A program made the position numbers and the translations under genes. The notes beneath the pieces were generated by a model, which searched no databases, was not told the origin of the DNA, and saw only the letters and a list, made by a program, of their open reading frames with translations. 64,000 bases of DNA from Sipunculus nudus (taxonomy: Eukaryota; Annelida; Sipuncula; Golfingiida; Sipunculidae), in the NCBI GenBank assembly GCA_026874595.1, contig CM049308.1:13783501-13847500 (forward strand), given 5' to 3'. Positions 44,001-50,000 of the stretch are shown piece by piece. Within the stretch, counting starts at the first letter, position 1. Every line of letters starts with the position of its first letter.

Positions 44001-47000
44001 TTTCCACTTTAATTTTCCCCCTTTAATTTCCCACCAAAATCACTCATTTTCAGGTGTACATAATAACTAAAGTTGTATTTGCATGCAAATACATAACGCT
44101 CCAAATAGTCACATCATTTCAGGAAATCATAAGAACATGTCATATTTACTAATATATAAGAACAAACAGACCTGGATGGTGAGGTGAGGATAGAAGCTGT
44201 AAAGGGAGAAACAAATAAATGATACTCAAAGTCTTGTGTGACTAGACCTTAAGAGCATAAGTCACGGTCATGAAAAAAATGGGTACTTTTATGCGAACTG
44301 TTGAATAATGCATGGTTTGGTCCAATTGTGATGAATAATAGAGGAGCCAATAACACTGAAATGATAAAGGTATCATGATAGCCATTGGTGAAATGCCAAA
44401 GTGCTAATAAATTACGCAAAGTTAGAAATATGGGTCAAGGTCAACCAAAAGTTAATCAGTTCAAGAGAGTCATTAGTCGATGCCTTCCACTAAATTAGAA
44501 CAAAATCCAATCAAAACCCTTGGTGCTATCATGCTAAGGAACTAACAATGCCCAGTCTACTGTGACTTGACATTGAGAGCATAAGTCAAGGTGACAGCAC
44601 CAGGAAATTTTTTTTTTCCTCAATAATACAGAATTATGATATAATAATGATAGATGCAAGCATGTAGGAGATATAAGCATTTTAAAAGTGCAGACGTGGA
44701 TGCAGACATGGACACGGATGCCCACCTGGTAAAACAATAAGCTCCCCTTTGGGGCGCTTAATTAACAATAACTTACATGGACATAATAGTTTACAGAATT
44801 TGTAGTTTTAAAACAGGCAGTTTGAGACTCATTCCATTTTATTAGTATTGCAAATAAAAGTGTCTTTTAGCAAAAGATTGAACATATGTATTAAATTTAT
44901 TGTTTACAGGAATCGTAGTTGACAGAAAGTTTGTGATAAATTCAATTTTAAATGCATTGTGAATAAAGGTGTCTTGTAGCCAAGGCTTTATATGAACATA
45001 ATATATATTATTCTCTACACATTTGTAGTTAATAACCAGCTGTTTCCATTTCCATGATATATTTTGTGAATGAAGGTATCTTGTAACATTCACTTTTGTT
45101 TTCATGACATTTTAAGTGAAACCACTTACACAAAGCAATTCTGAATGAAATTCAGAATGAAATTAAATTTATTAGGGTTCTCATACATGTAAAAGCAATG
45201 CCATTTTTTTTGTTCATTAGACTAGTGTTGCTCATTTCATGTATTGGGCAATATTGTTGCCCATTTTACAAAATGGCCAATTTCACATATTTGGTGTAAC
45301 ATATATTCTAAAACAGGTCTCTCAAATTTGACCATCTTTACAGCAATTTAAAAGTTTAACCTCAGATGTGACTCATGATTTTGGAACAGTGTACAGTAAA
45401 ACTATTACAGGCCTAATGCAAACTTGTGCAATGGGATATACATCAGGTAGAATGCTTCCATGCTGGACCATTATCTTTCAAGTATATGTGTGACATGTAC
45501 ATGTACAATACAAGTACTATTTATAGATAGAGACAAAATCTGTTTATACCTACTGCAAGGCTTTAAACAATAAGATTTTATCAAAATGTTAAGAATAACA
45601 GATGCCTAATGAAAGCAAAATCAGAATAGATAAATTTATTCATGGATTTATTTACACATAAGCCAGTTATAGACACCAAGTATTTACGTTGCCTGTGCAG
45701 CTCTGCTTATATCCCCAAAGAGCTCAGTTTGTTAACAAAATAAATATACTCGCTTTGATTACCAAAGTATCTCACAGTCCTTTCATTGTTAAAGGTCCAA
45801 TAATTATGCCAAAAATCATATTAGCAAACTGGAACTAAGGCCACCTGAAAATCATTTTTGTAAAATGTTACAGAAGTGGAAACAACACTTTTGCAGAAGA
45901 AGACTATTGCAGCCCTCAGTCTGAAACTATTGCATCCCTCGTTTGAAATAGGCTTATTAATGGCCACAACAATTTAGCTGAATGATTTCAGAGAAGGAGA
46001 TTTTCCAAGGGTTTTTTAGCTTTTCCCCCATAAAATGCAAGTTAATGCAGGTGGTGCCACAAAAATGCTCAATCCAACAACATTTGATATGTGATAGAGT
46101 TTTGCATAAAATTTGTGGATGCTATTTCCCGCCATTCCTGAGATATTATGGGTTAATGTACTGATGGCCAATGACCCAAGTACAAAAAGGTTGATGCAGG
46201 TGGCACCAGCAATACCTTAATTTCAAATATGAGTCATGTCACCAATATCTGCATAAAATTTGGTGATGATAGCTCAAGACGTTTCTGATATTGTAATTTT
46301 AGTACGCTTTTTTGGCCAAATGACTAAGTTCAGCTTCCTGTACTGGACCAAAATTCACCAAAATGGAACCATTTTAACAAACTTGAGAGAGATGGTTTCA
46401 GAGATTATTTCTGTGAAATATTGAACAATATGGTTGGAGAGTTTCAGAGAAGATTTTAAAAAAAATTTTCCCTATAAAATCTAAATAAATGCAGATAGCA
46501 AAAAAAAAATAAGCAAAATCTGATAGAGATTTTTAGATGACTGATTCTTTGCATAAAATTTGGTGATGATAGCTCCAACGGTTTTTGAGATAGCATGGAT
46601 TAACATACGAACGACGGCGGACGGACAGGGCTGCGCCATCACATAAGCTCACAGGTTCACTAAAAATCAGCCCCATAACATGAGCACTTCAAAATTTGTA
46701 AATACTGGTAAACATTTTTAGTGAAACACAAAATAAACTAATCTTTCAGAATTATATATGATGTACAATATACAATAATATATTATATATATAGTTAGAA
46801 TATAACTAATAATACCATAGTATGTTTGTGAAAATATTATCCTTAAAACAACACAAGGTCACCACGAAGTACCCTCGTGCTGTAGTCGTGATAAGGGTTT
46901 ATTCTGAGACTAAGACTGTCCTAAATTGGCCAAGTTTCTATGAGTCACCTTTGACTTGGCAAGCTATGTCAGTAGATGAGCAGCATGTGTGCTCAGCCCA

Positions 47001-50000
47001 TATTGTAAACATAACACTACAGTACAGCTTGTGGCCAAACTAAACAGTTCATTTCTCTTGCGTTGGGTAGTCATTCATGATGGGGCAATGATTGTTTACT
47101 GTGACTGGTGTAACACCTTTAACATTTCAAACAGCCTCCAGTCATACTCAGACTTATACTAATTCAATATATTCCACTCTCCTGACATACTCACACTCAT
47201 CTCACGCACTCACTCTCCATACATACATGTATACATATATAAAAACCGGTACTTTTTTTTTCATGAATCCATTTTTACCTGCTCCACCTATCTGGGGGTG
47301 TACAAGTTATTGAAGCTTTAACTTCAGTAAAGGTGACAGGAGACTTGACTGAGACTGCAGTATTAAAATTTAGACTTTATTTATCTGGTTACATGGATTG
47401 TAAAACTAATTATAATTTCTAATTAGAGTCATTCTAAGGGTTGGCCAAAAGCCCGCTTTTACTCATATTATCCGGGCCAGTGGCTGTTACTGGTCAATAC
47501 CAGTTAATGTACTAATCTGACAAATCATTCATACAATATATTTTATTACTCCGGCTCCTAAATAATTGCAGTGATATACTGGTCATCTGACAAACCATTC
47601 ATAATGTACACTTTTTTAAATGGGCTTTAAAGTAGTGGCTGTAATATAAGGTTATGGACACGAAAGACTAACTATGGACTAGTGCAGTGAACCAAGTGGT
47701 TACTAGATGGACAGGTGAAAGTGAGACAGTTATGTGACCAAACTTAATTAGTCTTCATATGATCTTGAGCACAAAACTGGACCCACTGTATGGCTCATTG
47801 ATTATCAATATTTGTTTTACATTACTGACATGGATCATTAAAGGACGTTTAGTTGTTAACCCAGAAGCTATAGGGAATGGAGATGAATTAAGTGAGCAAG
47901 ATCGAAGTCAGTTTTGAGTCAATTTCAGTCTTGCCTGGACTTAAACTCCATGCTAGCTTATTATTGCTGTATGTTTCACCTTAGATTATCCAGGACTTTC
48001 TGGTACAAAGCTTTGATATTAGGCCTTGGTGTGGGACATGAACTGTAACATTTAGTGATAGGCCACCAAGTTGGTGGCCTTCTTAGCTTCTATTAGGCAC
48101 AGAGAGATTCTTATGATACTGGCACAGTGAAGCACCCTATTTCTGACATTTATCACTGGACCTATGTCATTTGACAAGTCAAACATTTGTACCACCTGTT
48201 AATCTTTACAGTTAAAAGCATGCATATTACTGCTCTAAGTTAACCTTGGTTCCCCCTGCAGTATCATTACTACTTCGCTAAATTGGTATATTTGTTTTAT
48301 TTGTGTCTTAATCCTTGACTTTTTGTCATTTTAAACTAGACATTTCTTGGCACCTGCGGGTGCCATAGTATCCCCAGACAACACCCCCCCCCCCTTTAAG
48401 AATAGGTCCCCCCCTTCTTCAGCAGCATATACTGACACTTAGAAAGTGAGTATGGTTTCTTCAATCTATCAACTTGAGAAACAATATTTTTCACCAAATA
48501 TGGGGGCCAATATGTTGAATCTCTCTTGAGAAAAGAGCATTAATTTATTTTACAGAAACAGGAAGGTAGGTGGTGCCACCTGTCTGGTTTTCAAGAAAAT
48601 TTTCCACGATGGATAGACATGCCAAATTTAAGACCAATACCTTGAATCACTCCAGAGATATGAGCAATTTTCACCTAAAGCACATGTATTGATGGACACC
48701 ACAGCAAAACAATAGGAGATGGTGTCACCAGTCTTGACTACACGATGGAGGAGTCTAAGATCTATGGATATATGCACAATTTCAGGCTAATAGTGCAAAT
48801 CACTCCTCAGAAAAGAGCATTAATTTATTTTTACAGAAACTGGAAGGTAGGTGGTGCCACCTGTCTGATTTACGAGAAAACTTTCCAAGATGGATGGACA
48901 TGCCAAATTTCAGACCAATACCTTGAACCAATCTGGAGATATAAGCAATTTTCACTGAAAGGACATGAACAGATGGACGCCACACTAAAACAATTGCTGA
49001 TGGCGCCACATGTCTTGAGTACAAAATGTAGGAGTCCAAGATCTATGGATATGCACATTTTCAGGCCAATAGGGCAAAATCACTCCTCAGAAAAGGGTAT
49101 TAAATTATTCTTCAAAAATAGGAAGGTAGGTGGCGCCACCTGTATGGTTTATGAGAAAACTTTCCAAGATGGATGGAAATATATAAGTTTGAAACCAATA
49201 TATCAATCCAAGCTGGAGTTATCATCAGGAAATGGAAGTTTTGGACAGGTGGCTCCTATGACCCTCACCTTTGACCTTGTGACCTAAAAAGGGATAGGGG
49301 TCTTCCTCTATTGGCAGGGGAACTATATGTGCAAGATAAAAGGTCTGAGATAAAAAGTTTGGCTGAAAATGCATCCACAATCTTTTCAAAGATGTTTGTC
49401 CTGTGACCTTGACCTTTGACCTCATTACCTCAAAATCAATAGGAATCTTGTTTTATTGATGGGCCATATATAAGTCAAGTTTGAAATCCATATATCAATC
49501 CAAGCGGGAATTATTATCCCAGACCTAATTTTTGGACAGATGGCTCCTGTGACCTTCATCTTTGACCTTGTGGCTTCAAAATGGATAGGGGTCTTCCTCT
49601 ATTGGCTGGTGAACTATATGTGCAAGATAAAAGGTCTGAGATGAAAAGTTTGGCTGAAAATGCATCCACAATCTTTTCAAAGATGTTTGTCCTGTGACTT
49701 TGACCTTTGACCTCATTACCTCAAAATCAACAGGAATCTTGTTTTATTGATGGGCCATATATAAGTCAAGTTTGAAATCCACATATCAATCCAAGCTGGA
49801 ATTATCATCATGGAACCTAATTTTTGGACAGATGGCTCCTGAGACCTTCACCTTTGACCTTTTGCTCTCAAATGTATAGGGGTCTTCCTCTATTGGCTGG
49901 TGAACAACATGTGCAAGATAAAAGGTCTGAGATGTAAAGTTTGGCTGAAAATGCATCCACAACCTTTCAAAGATGTGTGTCCTGTGACCTTTGACCTCGT

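Noticed and set aside
44172-44196. 25-base micro-exon candidate (CTCCCTTTACAG acceptor, GTCTGT donor) between coding exons 1 and 2
   Set aside because: Including it shifts the frame into exon 2, while direct joining of exons 1 and 2 gives the expected protein. The donor is also weak. At most a rare poison exon.
48745-49287. 180-residue plus-strand ORF
   Set aside because: Created by the 281-bp tandem repeat; no domain, and the units lack the ORF elsewhere.
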